Positions 27,448 to 36,245 of a DNA stretch of 64,000 nt are shown here, piece after piece. This DNA comes from an unidentified eubacterium SCB49 (GTDB lineage Bacteria > Bacteroidota > Bacteroidia > Flavobacteriales > Flavobacteriaceae): the NCBI GenBank assembly GCA_000170815.1, contig ABCO01000001.1, positions 186,001 through 250,000 on the forward strand, written 5' to 3'. Within the stretch, counting starts at the first letter, position 1. Every line of letters begins with the position of its first letter. The translations under genes and the position numbers were made by a program. The notes under the pieces are model-generated. The model saw only the letters and a list, made by a program, of their open reading frames with translations, searched no databases and was not told the origin of the DNA.

Positions 27448-28590
27448 CTAGCTATTTTTATTTAATGTTTTAACAGCTTTTGCAATTACACTTTCTACTA
27501 AAGTACTGTTTGCAATAACAATATGGTCACTATATTTTCTAGCTGCATTTGCAGTAGTATTGCCAATACAAAACAACAATGACTTGTTATTTAGTTGTTG
27601 GTCTTGGTTTTCTTTAAAATAACTTTCCACTCCACTTGGGCTAAAAAACAGGATTCCGTCCCATTTTTGATTAAATTTTCGTGGTTTAAGTGTTGTTTTA
27701 TATGTTTTTACTTCTGAAATATTAATTTTTGAAGCATTTAGCGTATTTGGTATTTCGTCTCTACGTTGCTCACCACAAAATAGATGAAATGACTCTTTTT
27801 TATATTTTTTTACAATTATTTGAGCCAAATCTACTCCATAATTGGCAGTTTCAATCACTTTTAGTCCTTTTTGCTCTAAAAGGGACTTTGCTTTTTTACC
27901 CACACAAAAGCAGTTCTTTATTTTTTCTAAATTACTGTTTTTATCAAAAAACGCATGCACTCCATTCTGACTTGTAAAGATGGCGTTTTCAATTATTGTT
28001 GGTGTCTCAAAATCTATAAATTCAATCTCGATGGCATTGTAATCCACTAATGAAAAACCTTGCCCTAAGAGTAATTCTCTTTGATTTGGTTTTAGTTTTT
28101 TTGTGGATAGGATTTTGATGTCGGTTTTTTTATTTAAGCTTTGGTTTTCCCTCACCCCAGACCTCTCCTGCTGAGAGGGGGTAAATTCGGAATCTATTTC
28201 TAAATCTGCTATTGTTTTAGCTTTTGTCTTTTTAAAATGTGCAGTTGTATTGTTTTTAATTGTTGCTATATCTTTAGAAATAGTTTTCACATCATTAAAA
28301 ACTACATTATTAGGATAACGCAAAACTCGATATCCAAGAACGTTTAAATGAAAATCTCTATTCTCATCTTTTTCTTTTTGAGATTTTTCATTATGATATT
28401 CTCCGTCTAGCTCAATAACCAACTCTAATTCATTACAATAAAAATCAACAATATAATCTTTAAGTGGATGTTGTCTTCTAAACTTTAAATTCTGAAAGTT
28501 GCGATTGCGTAAAATCTCCCACAATGCAGTCTCAGCAGAAGTTTGCTCCTGCCTAAGATGTCGTGCTATTTGGATTTTATAATCTTTCAT
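27448..28590 (-). CDS. hemD: DUF559 endonuclease-like domain fused to uroporphyrinogen-III synthase
   Basis: 380 residues in one frame. Residues 1-112 are a DUF559 (Vsr/restriction-endonuclease-fold) domain: TSAETALWEILRNR, FRRQHPLKDYIVDF, LVIELDGEYHNE, DENRDFHLNVLGYRVLRYP; the Asp in VDF and the Glu/Asp of ELDG are candidate metal ligands. Residues 113-152 are a linker that includes EFTPSQQERSGVREN, encoded by a GC-rich repeat. Residues 156-380 are HemD (IKILSTKKLKPNQ, AIFTSQNGV, LFFSPSGVESYF, CIGNTTA), which closes hydroxymethylbilane to uroporphyrinogen III. No ATG, GTG or TTG precedes HemD in frame at the domain boundary, so hemD depends on the fused start. The DUF559 part looks inserted. 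Confidence 0.88.
   Translation of the reverse strand: MKDYKIQIARHLRQEQTSAETALWEILRNRNFQNLKFRRQHPLKDYIVDFYCNELELVIELDGEYHNEKSQKEKDENRDFHLNVLGYRVLRYPNNVVFNDVKTISKDIATIKNNTTAHFKKTKAKTIADLEIDSEFTPSQQERSGVRENQSLNKKTDIKILSTKKLKPNQRELLLGQGFSLVDYNAIEIEFIDFETPTIIENAIFTSQNGVHAFFDKNSNLEKIKNCFCVGKKAKSLLEQKGLKVIETANYGVDLAQIIVKKYKKESFHLFCGEQRRDEIPNTLNASKINISEVKTYKTTLKPRKFNQKWDGILFFSPSGVESYFKENQDQQLNNKSLLFCIGNTTANAARKYSDHIVIANSTLVESVIAKAVKTLNKNS
28149..28181 (+). repeat. GC-rich repeat, copy A, inside the hemD fusion
   Basis: CCCTCACCCCAGACCTCTCC followed by TGCTGAGAGGGGG. On the minus strand it is translated as part of the linker TPSQQERSGVREN. It is markedly GC-richer than its surroundings and is a partial hairpin (CCTCTC with GAGAGG). 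It belongs to the same family as copy B. Confidence 0.7.
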
Positions 28591-28653
28591 AAACTTTTAA
28601 AAACACAATGTTTGCACAGCAAACGAGTCCATAATTTTTCGAAAGAAAAATTG

Positions 28654-28690
28654 CTCCCTTCTCAGCGGGAGAAGGGCCGGGGATGAGGGA
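28654..28690 (-). repeat. GC-rich repeat, copy B, between hemC and hemD fusion
   Basis: On the minus strand it reads TCCCTCATCCCCGGCCC then TTCTCCCGCTGAGAAGGGAG, homologous to copy A but inverted relative to it. The right half is a hairpin (CTTCTC / GAGAAG). Confidence 0.7.
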
Positions 28691-28714
28691 ATAGCCGAAG
28701 CTTCAATTAGCAGC

Positions 28715-29656
28715 CTACTTTCCTATCTCCAACTTAATCTCTTTCATCAAAGCTGCTCCGTCATTTTCTAAAAGCTCAATCGCTGCATCAACACCGCCAT
28801 TATTATTGTTTTTATCAATAGTTTTTTCCACTTCAATTTTTGTCTTTCCATCTAATGAAAACAAGCATCCAGTAAATTGAATGTTTTCTTCTACTACTTG
28901 GGCTAGTGCGCCAATAGGAGCGGTACATCCTCCTTCTAGTTTTCTTAAAAAATCACGCTCAATTTGAGTGCAAATATCTGCAGCAGTATTGTTTAATTTT
29001 GATACGGCCTTTGTAGTAAAATCGTCATTTTGCAATGTGACGATTACCATAGCGCCTTGTGCAGGTGCGGGCAGCATCCAGCTTAGATTTTCAAAAGTTC
29101 CAGAGAAATCTGGGCTTGTGATTTCTGTGTTATTTAGGTACTCTAATCTATCCAGTCCTGCTTTAGCAAAAATGGCTCCATCCCAAGGATTGTCTTTTAG
29201 TTTTTGTAATCTAGTTTGAACATTTCCGCGGAGGTCAACTACGGTATGGTGCGGATAGCGGTTAAGCCATTGTGCTTTTCTGCGTAGACTTCCTGTGGCA
29301 ATGGTACAAGGCTTTGTGTAATCTATTTCACTTGTTGTAACGAGCACATCTTCTGTCATTGCTCGTTCTAAAACGGCTGTTTGAATGATTCCTTTAGGCA
29401 ATGCTGTTGGGACATCTTTCATACTATGCACGGCAATATCTACGGTACCATTGAGCATAGCAACATCTAGTGTTTTTGTAAAAATACCGGTAATTCCCAT
29501 TTCGTATAAAGGCTTGTCTAGAACTAAATCTCCGGTAGATTTTACAGGAAGTAGTTCTGTTTTATAGCCTAACGATTCTAGTTGTCTTTTTACGGTATTT
29601 GCTTGCCATAAGGCGAGTTCGCTGTCACGCGTACCTATTCTGATCACCTTATTCAT
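28715..29656 (-). CDS. hemC: Hydroxymethylbilane synthase (porphobilinogen deaminase)
   Basis: 313 residues. It polymerises four porphobilinogens to hydroxymethylbilane. Visible: RIGTRDSELALWQA at the N-terminus, VHSMKDVPTALP, TGSLRRKAQWL, DLRGNVQTRLQKL, and the dipyrromethane-cofactor Cys in LEGGCTAPIGALA (about residue 240). It overlaps hemA by 8 bases, so the two are translationally coupled. Confidence 0.96.
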   Translation of the reverse strand: MNKVIRIGTRDSELALWQANTVKRQLESLGYKTELLPVKSTGDLVLDKPLYEMGITGIFTKTLDVAMLNGTVDIAVHSMKDVPTALPKGIIQTAVLERAMTEDVLVTTSEIDYTKPCTIATGSLRRKAQWLNRYPHHTVVDLRGNVQTRLQKLKDNPWDGAIFAKAGLDRLEYLNNTEITSPDFSGTFENLSWMLPAPAQGAMVIVTLQNDDFTTKAVSKLNNTAADICTQIERDFLRKLEGGCTAPIGALAQVVEENIQFTGCLFSLDGKTKIEVEKTIDKNNNNGGVDAAIELLENDGAALMKEIKLEIGK

Positions 29657-30950
29657 TGTTTGTGTTTTGTAACTTAAACACTTGATTTATAAGATCTATG
29701 CTTTGTTGAGTAGCACCATTTGCACCTTTTAAATGGTTGGCAAATTGAGTGGTAATTTTCTGAATAATTCGATTGCTGATAATTTCTGCTTGTTCTTCGT
29801 TAAAATCTGAAATTTTACGACGTTGATTATCTATTTCTCCCGTTTTAAAATCACTAAGTTTTTCTTTTAATGCTTTTATGGTTGGGGCAAATGTTCTGTT
29901 TTTTGCCCAAAGATTAAACTCTGCGGCAACTTCGTTAATTATAGTTTGTGCCAATGGAATTTGAGATTGGCGATGTTCTAAGGTTGCATCTGTCACTTTA
30001 GATAGTTCATCTAAGTGAATTAAAGTTACATTAGGATTTTCTTTTACGTTTTGCGAAACATTTCTTGGGATTGATAAATCCAGAATTAACAAAGGTTTTT
30101 TAAGGTATAAAAGTTCTTTGCTAATGGTAGGTTGTTGAGCACCTGTTGCAACAATTAAAACGTCGCTAGCGGCAATTTCACTCTGTATGTTTGCATAGTC
30201 TTTTACAACCAAGTTAAACTTTCCTGCAACTTCTTCGGCTTTTATTTTAGTTCTATTAATGAGTGTTATGTGCTCATTTTTAGTGTGTTTTATAAGGTTT
30301 TCACAGGTGTTTCGTCCTATTTTCCCAATTCCGAAGAGTAAAATGTTTTTTTCTGAAACATAAGGAACACGTGCCATAATGTATTGAACAGCGGCAAAAC
30401 TAACTGAAGTTGCTCCTGTAGAGATTTCAGTTTCATTTTTAATGCGTTTACTGGCTTGAATAACAGCGTTTCCTAGTCGCTCCATATAGGCATTAAGTAC
30501 GCCTTGGTTTTTAGAACGGCGTAAACCTGCTCTTAGTTGGCTAATAATTTCAAAATCTCCTAGTATTTGACTGTCAAGCCCAGTTCCAACTTTAAAAAGA
30601 TGAGCAACTGCTTTTTGTCTTTTAAATATATAAGAGACTTTATTAAATTCTGCAATAGTACCTCTTGTGTGTTCGCAAAGTAATCTCACTAACTCTGAAG
30701 GATGTGATACAAAACCATAAATTTCTGTTCTGTTACACGTAGATATTAGTGTTACAGAAGAGATGTCAGCATCTTTTGCGCTGCTTAAAATTTGTTTTTG
30801 TGTGTCTTCGTTGATGCTAAAATTACCTCTAATAGTTGCATCTGCTTTTTTGTAATTTAAGCCAATAACATAAAAAGCCTTATTAGAAGCAATAGGGCGT
30901 TTATTATGGATAATACAGATGGGGCTTGTTTCTTGCAATTTTAAATTCAA
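29649..30950 (-). CDS. hemA: Glutamyl-tRNA reductase
   Basis: 433 residues, first enzyme of the C5 route to 5-aminolevulinate. The N-terminal catalytic domain has FYVIGLNYKKADATIRG and the nucleophile Cys in LISTCNRTEIYGF (about residue 72). The NADPH domain has LLFGIGKIGRNTCENL, then a C-terminal dimerisation helix region. The start is taken at TTG 30950, because no ATG occurs in frame before the conserved core; the exact start is uncertain. First gene of the long minus-strand hem run, with a TATATTTG promoter element 31 bases upstream. Confidence 0.94.
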   Translation of the reverse strand: MNLKLQETSPICIIHNKRPIASNKAFYVIGLNYKKADATIRGNFSINEDTQKQILSSAKDADISSVTLISTCNRTEIYGFVSHPSELVRLLCEHTRGTIAEFNKVSYIFKRQKAVAHLFKVGTGLDSQILGDFEIISQLRAGLRRSKNQGVLNAYMERLGNAVIQASKRIKNETEISTGATSVSFAAVQYIMARVPYVSEKNILLFGIGKIGRNTCENLIKHTKNEHITLINRTKIKAEEVAGKFNLVVKDYANIQSEIAASDVLIVATGAQQPTISKELLYLKKPLLILDLSIPRNVSQNVKENPNVTLIHLDELSKVTDATLEHRQSQIPLAQTIINEVAAEFNLWAKNRTFAPTIKALKEKLSDFKTGEIDNQRRKISDFNEEQAEIISNRIIQKITTQFANHLKGANGATQQSIDLINQVFKLQNTNNE

Positions 30951-30980
30951 TTCTAGTTTTTAGACTTCAGAAATTTTTAG

Positions 30981-30988
30981 CAAATATA
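30981..30988 (-). promoter_or_regulatory. -7 promoter element of the hem operon
   Basis: TATATTTG on the minus strand fits TAnnTTTG, 31 bases upstream of the hemA start. No TTG is found at the proper distance, so the -33 part is weak, which leaves room for an activator. The AraC gene is divergent. Confidence 0.5.
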
Positions 30989-31092
30989 AATCTTGCGTTT
31001 TCTAAAAAATAACGTAAGCCGCCTCATTTGTATCGGCACAGGTAGGTTTTTTTATTTATTCGTTGTAAAACCCTGTGATATCAATAAATACC

Positions 31093-31100
31093 TATATTTG
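31093..31100 (+). promoter_or_regulatory. -7 promoter element of the AraC-type gene
   Basis: TATATTTG, 42 bases before the ATG at 31143, matches the Bacteroidota -7 consensus. The same sequence in the opposite direction serves hemA, about 110 bases away, in this divergent promoter region. Confidence 0.5.
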
Positions 31101-31142
31101 TTGATGAAAATCAAAACGCTTATTTAAAACAATTCTAAATAA

Positions 31143-32051
31143 ATGAACAATTTATCAGCCCAGAATATTTCAGAAAGTATCGCTCAAGGTATTTATAGGG
31201 AAACCGTCATTGAAGATGGGTTTTTTATTTTAAAGTTTAATAATGATACAGATGAAAGTCAGTTGTTTAAGCGTGATGTGAGTTCGCATTATATTCAATT
31301 TCATTTTTGTGTAAAGGGTGCGGGTTATTTTGTTTTTAATGATGGTAATTATAGATTACCTATTCAAGAAGACAGTTCGTTGTTGTTGTATAATCCTAAA
31401 CGCGATTTGCCTATAGAGATGAATGTTGAGGCGCATTCGTGGGTTATTTCTGTGTTATTGCCAATTGAAAAATTTCACACGCTTTTTTCTAAAGAAGCCA
31501 GTTATATTTCGTTTTTAAGTGATGAAAATAAGGATAGGAAATACTATAAAGATGCCAAGATTTCTCCATCAATGGCTATTGTTTTAAATCAATTAATGAA
31601 CTATAATTTACACCCGTCTGTAAAACCGCTTTATTTTAAAGGAAAAGCTTACGAGTTATTGAGTCTTTACTTTAATAGAGAAGAAGACGTAGATGTAGAA
31701 CAATGTCCTTTTTTAATGGACGAATTAAACGTGACAAAAATAAAACAGGCAAAACAGATTATTATAGCACGCATGACAGAGCCGCCTACATTAAAAGAAC
31801 TGAGCGAAGAGATCCAATTGCCACTCAATAAATTGAAAGAAGGATTTAAGCAAATTTATGGTGCGCCCGTTTTTACATTTCTTTCAGATTATAAAATGGA
31901 GGTAGCGCGACAATTATTAGCTTCGGGGTCATATAATGTAAATGAAGTTGGGCTAAAAGTAGGGTATAGTACAGCGAGTCATTTTATAGCTGCTTTTAAG
32001 AAGAAATTTGGTACTACCCCTAAGAAGTTTGTGATTGGATTGAGCTCCTAA
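31143..32051 (+). CDS. AraC-family transcriptional regulator, divergent from the hem operon
   Basis: 302 residues. The N-terminal about 130 residues form a cupin-like sensory part (HYIQFHFCVKGAGYFVFNDGNYRLP), and the C-terminus carries two helix-turn-helix units (PTLKELSEEIQLPLNKLKEGFKQIYG and SYNVNEVGLKVGYSTASHFIAAFKKKFGTTPKKF). Position divergent to hemA with a shared 192-base region suggests that it controls heme synthesis, perhaps in response to iron or heme. That is inference from context. Confidence 0.9.
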   Translation: MNNLSAQNISESIAQGIYRETVIEDGFFILKFNNDTDESQLFKRDVSSHYIQFHFCVKGAGYFVFNDGNYRLPIQEDSSLLLYNPKRDLPIEMNVEAHSWVISVLLPIEKFHTLFSKEASYISFLSDENKDRKYYKDAKISPSMAIVLNQLMNYNLHPSVKPLYFKGKAYELLSLYFNREEDVDVEQCPFLMDELNVTKIKQAKQIIIARMTEPPTLKELSEEIQLPLNKLKEGFKQIYGAPVFTFLSDYKMEVARQLLASGSYNVNEVGLKVGYSTASHFIAAFKKKFGTTPKKFVIGLSS

Positions 32052-32065
32052 AGCAACGAGGTATT

Positions 32066-33547
32066 TTATTTTTCAATAATAATTTGAGACGAAACAATCC
32101 CTTTGTTGGTCTCGAGCTTAAGAAAATAAACCCCAGAATTTATATCTTTAAGCGATATAGTGTTGTTGATGATATCTTTGCTATTAAGAAAATGAATTAA
32201 TCTACTTTGAGAATCATAGAATGATATTTTATCTATAGAAATCTGATTTGGGTTGCTAAAAGTAATTTCTTCTTTAGCTGGATTTGGGTAAAATGATATT
32301 TTGTTTAAAGATCCTTCGAAGACCCCAATATTTAAAATGTTTACATCAAAAACTCTTACATGACCAGTATTAATTCCATTAACGTCATTCCAGTGAGCAG
32401 CACCAGCTATAGTGTTTCCATCTCCACTTATTGATATTGGGAATCCAAACTTATCTTCTTCATTTTCTCCGATCATATCTTCGCCTATTTGTGTCCAATC
32501 ATTACCCAGTAATTCATATAACCTAATATACCCAGTTTCGTTTCCATAAAGTTCTCCATAAGCGGCGCTTGCGATTAAGTAATTACCACTATTGTCTAAA
32601 TCGACACCATACCCAAAAAAATCTCCCACATCACCACTTAATATATTTCCTCCTATTTGTTGCCAAGAATCATTCACCAAATCGAACACACGGACATATC
32701 CAGATGATTGAGATGAGATTAAGCCAGGGGCACCAACCGCTAATCTATTTCCTAGTTTATCAAAACTAACATTAACACCAAATTGGTCACCCGATCCAGC
32801 ATCTAAAGTGCTACCTAATTGTATCCATTCATTATCGATGAATTCAAAAACTCGAACCTGCCCTGCTATTGCTCCAGCGTGAGTTGCACCAGCTGCAAAT
32901 CTAGATCCGTCAAAATTCATAGCAATTGAACCACCAAAAAAATCTACTGGATTTATCCCATCAATATCTTCTCCTATCTGTTCCCATGCATTATTGTTTA
33001 ATTCATAAACTCTTACATGACTTGATTCGTCGGTATCACCATCATTGTGAAATGCTCCAAGAGCAAACCTTTTTCCATCTGCACTAATTTCAACTTCTCT
33101 TCCAGCCCAATCATTTTCGTTTTTGCCAAATACGGTATTCCCATTTTGCACCCAATCATTATTAATAAAATCAAATACCTTTACAGAACCAGAAGATTCA
33201 CCATTGTCACTAGAGAATGGACTTCCAACCACTATCCTAGATCCATCTGAATTAATGCCTACTGAAAAGCCGAAACTTTCATAACCGTTCTCGCTATGTA
33301 TTTCACTTCCCTTTTGCACCCATTCATTTCCCATTCTTTTTAAAATCCTTACATAACCGCCGTCATTGTCTCCACCTCTTATTGTTCCTATGATAATCGT
33401 AGATCCCGTATCGTTTAAATCCACTGAATAACCAAACCTATCTTGCGATTCATTTCCATCAATGTCATTCCCTATTTGAGTTTGAGAATTTATTATACTA
33501 GATGAGAATAATAATATGCAGCATAGGATGTTTATTAATTTTGACAT
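32066..33547 (-). CDS. T9SS-secreted beta-propeller-like repeat protein
   Basis: 493 residues from the ATG at 33547; two earlier in-frame starts lack a good signal peptide. A signal peptide (INILCCILLFSSSIINSQ) precedes about seven repeats of the type DRFGYSVDLNDTGSTIIIG ... GYVRILKRMGNEWVQ, resembling FG-GAP/WD-type beta-propeller blades. The end is a type A T9SS sorting domain (FYPNPAKEEITF to SSQIIIEK). Surface-exposed or secreted; ligand unknown. It sits between the AraC gene and hemH without clear functional ties. Confidence 0.85.
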   Translation of the reverse strand: MSKLINILCCILLFSSSIINSQTQIGNDIDGNESQDRFGYSVDLNDTGSTIIIGTIRGGDNDGGYVRILKRMGNEWVQKGSEIHSENGYESFGFSVGINSDGSRIVVGSPFSSDNGESSGSVKVFDFINNDWVQNGNTVFGKNENDWAGREVEISADGKRFALGAFHNDGDTDESSHVRVYELNNNAWEQIGEDIDGINPVDFFGGSIAMNFDGSRFAAGATHAGAIAGQVRVFEFIDNEWIQLGSTLDAGSGDQFGVNVSFDKLGNRLAVGAPGLISSQSSGYVRVFDLVNDSWQQIGGNILSGDVGDFFGYGVDLDNSGNYLIASAAYGELYGNETGYIRLYELLGNDWTQIGEDMIGENEEDKFGFPISISGDGNTIAGAAHWNDVNGINTGHVRVFDVNILNIGVFEGSLNKISFYPNPAKEEITFSNPNQISIDKISFYDSQSRLIHFLNSKDIINNTISLKDINSGVYFLKLETNKGIVSSQIIIEK

Positions 33548-33662
33548 AATATTAAATTTTGGTGACATTACTAATTTACAAAAAAATGCATTATAAATCA
33601 AATAGATTTATCTTACTGTTGTTTATCTTTAGCATCTGCTTTTTATACAAACCAATAAGAAG

Positions 33663-33670
33663 TATTTTTG
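33663..33670 (+). promoter_or_regulatory. Candidate -7 element upstream of hemH
   Basis: TATTTTTG fits TAnnTTTG. It lies 108 bases before hemH and upstream of the inverted repeat at 33701-33760, so that repeat would be in the hemH leader. No matching TTG is seen at 19-21 bases. Confidence 0.4.
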
Positions 33671-33700
33671 TACTTTAATTTATTAATTGAGATGTACGTT

Positions 33701-33760
33701 CGAGCGCAGTCGAGAACTATTTTCTATAAGTATATTTCAATAATCTCTCGACTGCGCTCG
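33701..33760. repeat. Inverted repeat CGAGCGCAGTCGAGA in the hemH leader
   Basis: The 15-base sequence CGAGCGCAGTCGAGA (33701-33715) is exactly complementary to TCTCGACTGCGCTCG (33746-33760) with a 30-base AT-rich loop. GC-rich units of this kind are widespread dispersed repeats in flavobacterial genomes. Placed 18 bases before the hemH ATG, it could fold in the mRNA leader. Confidence 0.75.
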
Positions 33761-33777
33761 AGAAGACAAAGTTACAC

Positions 33778-34824
33778 ATGAATAAAAAAGGAGTTTTACT
33801 AGTAAATCTTGGTTCGCCAGATAGCACGAAGCCTAAAGATGTAAAAAAATATCTTGATGAGTTTTTAATGGACCCACGCGTGATCGATGTGCCACGATGG
33901 GCGCGTATACTTCTAGTACGTGGTATTATTTTAAATACAAGGCCTAAGCAATCTGCTGCAGCTTATGCAAAAATATGGTGGGAAGAAGGTTCGCCGTTAA
34001 TTGTTCTTTCTGAAAGATTACAGAAAAAAGTACAATCTAAACTTAATATCCCCGTGGGCCTTGCCATGCGTTATGGTTCTATGACCTTAAAAAAAGGAAT
34101 ACAAGAATTAGTAGATCAAGGTTGTACAGAGATAAAGACAATTCCTTTATATCCGCAATTTGCAATGGCAACTACAGAAACCATTGATGTAAAGGTGGAT
34201 GAAATTGTTGCGGAGCATTTTCCGCAAGTGAAAATTACACGTACTGCTGCTTTTAGTAAAAGAAAAGATTACGTAGATGTGCTTTCTCAAAGTATAGCCG
34301 AAGGTCTAGAAAATGTTGATTACGAGCATATTTTGTTTAGTTATCACGGTGTTCCGGAGCGGCATATTCGTAAAAGTGATATTACCAATGGAAACTGTAA
34401 AATGGATGGTAAATGTTGCTTTAAAAAAGGAAGTGAGCAACACGAGTTTTGCTATAGACACCAATGCGAAATGACTACTGTAAGTGTTGCAAAAAAGCTA
34501 GGTTTAAAAAACGGAACATATTCTACTACATTCCAGTCTCGATTAGGTTTTGACCCATGGTTACAGCCTTATACAGATAGAACTATAGAGCGTATGGGGA
34601 AAGAAGGAACTAAAAAAATGGTGGTGGTAACCCCAGCATTTGTGAGTGATTGCTTAGAAACACTTGAAGAAATAGCAATGGAAGGTGAAGAGATTTTTCA
34701 CGAAGTAGGAGGAAAAGATTTTACTGTAATCCCTTGTTTAAATGACCGAGATGATTTTGCACAAGTACTAGCAAATATGGTAGAAGAATGGCGCATGGTG
34801 GATGTAAACACGGCTATCGCATAG
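33778..34824 (+). CDS. hemH: Ferrochelatase
   Basis: 348 residues. It inserts Fe2+ into protoporphyrin IX, the last step of protoheme synthesis. Visible: VLLVNLGSPDSTKPKDVKKYL, AMRYGSM, FSYHGVPERH with the metal-handling His, FQSRLGFDPWLQPYTD and PAFVSDCLETLEEI. A CKMDGKCCFKKGSEQHEFCYRHQC segment (about residues 205-225) has five Cys, reminiscent of Fe-S-containing ferrochelatases. A downstream MATE gene starts 10 bases after the stop. Confidence 0.96.
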   Translation: MNKKGVLLVNLGSPDSTKPKDVKKYLDEFLMDPRVIDVPRWARILLVRGIILNTRPKQSAAAYAKIWWEEGSPLIVLSERLQKKVQSKLNIPVGLAMRYGSMTLKKGIQELVDQGCTEIKTIPLYPQFAMATTETIDVKVDEIVAEHFPQVKITRTAAFSKRKDYVDVLSQSIAEGLENVDYEHILFSYHGVPERHIRKSDITNGNCKMDGKCCFKKGSEQHEFCYRHQCEMTTVSVAKKLGLKNGTYSTTFQSRLGFDPWLQPYTDRTIERMGKEGTKKMVVVTPAFVSDCLETLEEIAMEGEEIFHEVGGKDFTVIPCLNDRDDFAQVLANMVEEWRMVDVNTAIA

Positions 34825-34834
34825 CATATCTTTT

Positions 34835-36211
34835 TTGAAAAAAAATTCGGACACATTAGGCAAAGCTTCTATTGGTAGCTTGTTAATAAAACAAGCTGTT
34901 CCTGCTTCTATTGGTATTTTGGTTATGTCACTTAACGTGATTGTAGATACCATTTTTATGGGGAGATGGATTGGTCCTATGGCCATTTCTGCCATCACAG
35001 TTGTGTTGCCTGTAACTTTTTTTATTGCAGCAATTGGTCTTGCCATAGGAATAGGGGGAAGTTCTGTTTTGTCGCGAGCACTCGGTGAAGGAGATGATGT
35101 AAAAGCCTTAAAGGTCTTCGGAAATCAGACTACATTAACATTTTTAACTTCTGGATTACTCGCTGTTCTTGGTTTAGTTTTTCAAGACTACGCTATTGAT
35201 TTTTTTGGAGCAGATGATAGTTTTAAAGATCTCGCACTTACATACTATCGCATCGTTCTTTATGGGATTGTGATGCTTGCCATGTGTATGATGGGTAATA
35301 ACGTGATACGCGCAGAAGGAAAACCAAAATTTGCCATGTATGCCATGATGTTTCCGGCGGTAGGAAACATAGGGATGGATTATTTGCTAGTTAATGTGCT
35401 TGGCTATGGAATGGAAGGCGCTGCTTGGGCAACCTTTATTAGCTATGCGCTTTGTTTTCTCTTTATTGTGTGGTTTTTTATCTTTAAAAGTGAATTACGT
35501 CTTAATCTCAAAAGTTTTATTCTTGATGCTAAAATAGTGAAAGAGATAGGAGGTCTCAGTTCTGTCACGCTTGCTAGACAAGGTGTTATCGCTGTATTGA
35601 CTATCTTGTTAAATAATGTGTTAATTAGCAATGGTGATGCTATAGATGTGGCTAGTTATGGTATTATTAGTCGTGCTTTAATGTTTGCGTTGTTTCCTGT
35701 AATTGGAGTGAATCAAGGTTTTATGCCCATTGCAGGGTATAATTATGGCGCAGGAAAGTTTGAACGTGTACGAGAAGCAATTAACACTTCTATTAAATAT
35801 TCTGGGTTTTTAGCATTAGGTATTTTTATAATAATCATGTTTTTTGCCGAACCTTTTGTGGGCATTTTTATAAGTAATAAAAGTGGGCAAGATGCAGAAA
35901 CATTAGCGAATAATGCAGAGTTGCTTAGTAGAACTCCTAATGCGTTACGTTGGGTTTTTGCTGCAACGCCTGTAATAGTAATTCAATTAATAGGCGGGTC
36001 TTATTTTCAGTCTATAGGTCGTGTTGTACCTGCTTTGTTGCTTAATTTAACAAAACAAGGCTTCTTTTTAATCCCACTTGTCATACTGCTTCCACAATTT
36101 TTTGGTGTGTTTGGAGTATGGATTTCTTTTCCCATTGCAGATGTACTTTCTACAGCAGTGACAGGTTATTTTTTGCAGCGTGCTGTTAAGAAGGATCTTG
36201 TGGAGCGCTAA
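34835..36211 (+). CDS. MATE-family efflux transporter
   Basis: 458 residues, about 12 membrane segments, TTG start 10 bases after hemH. The MATE fold is evident from SIGSLLIKQAVPASIGILVMSLNVIVDTIFMGRWIG, SVLSRALGEGDD, AEGKPKFAMYAMMFPAVGNIGMDYLLV and the second repeat MPIAGYNYGAGKFERVREA. A cation/drug antiporter in the inner membrane. Close coupling to hemH might mean porphyrin or heme-related export, but the family mostly exports drugs and metabolites, so this stays open. Confidence 0.92.
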   Translation: MKKNSDTLGKASIGSLLIKQAVPASIGILVMSLNVIVDTIFMGRWIGPMAISAITVVLPVTFFIAAIGLAIGIGGSSVLSRALGEGDDVKALKVFGNQTTLTFLTSGLLAVLGLVFQDYAIDFFGADDSFKDLALTYYRIVLYGIVMLAMCMMGNNVIRAEGKPKFAMYAMMFPAVGNIGMDYLLVNVLGYGMEGAAWATFISYALCFLFIVWFFIFKSELRLNLKSFILDAKIVKEIGGLSSVTLARQGVIAVLTILLNNVLISNGDAIDVASYGIISRALMFALFPVIGVNQGFMPIAGYNYGAGKFERVREAINTSIKYSGFLALGIFIIIMFFAEPFVGIFISNKSGQDAETLANNAELLSRTPNALRWVFAATPVIVIQLIGGSYFQSIGRVVPALLLNLTKQGFFLIPLVILLPQFFGVFGVWISFPIADVLSTAVTGYFLQRAVKKDLVER

Positions 36212-36245
36212 TTTTTTACTATCTTTAAAAGTAGAATTTTAGGTC

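Larger units (their letters stand above)
28149..28690. mobile_element. Putative DUF559 cassette bounded by inverted repeats
   Basis: The DUF559 coding part (about 28255-28590) is bracketed by two GC-rich repeat copies in inverted orientation (28149-28181 and 28654-28690), with the CCCTCA ends outermost. The hemC-hemD gap of 124 bases is far larger than other gaps in the operon, and the hemD start codon is missing at the inner junction. This is what insertion of a small unit of about 540 bases would leave. No transposase is present, so how it moved is unknown. Confidence 0.5.

Noticed and set aside
27421..27455. Short GCCTCTA tandem repeat between hemD and hemE
   Set aside because: Only two to three units; noted in the hemE entry but too small to call a repeat locus.
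28149..28181. Frameshift or sequencing error as the cause of the DUF559-HemD fusion
   Set aside because: The frame stays open without stops through both domains and the linker is the translated repeat, so a true fusion is more likely.
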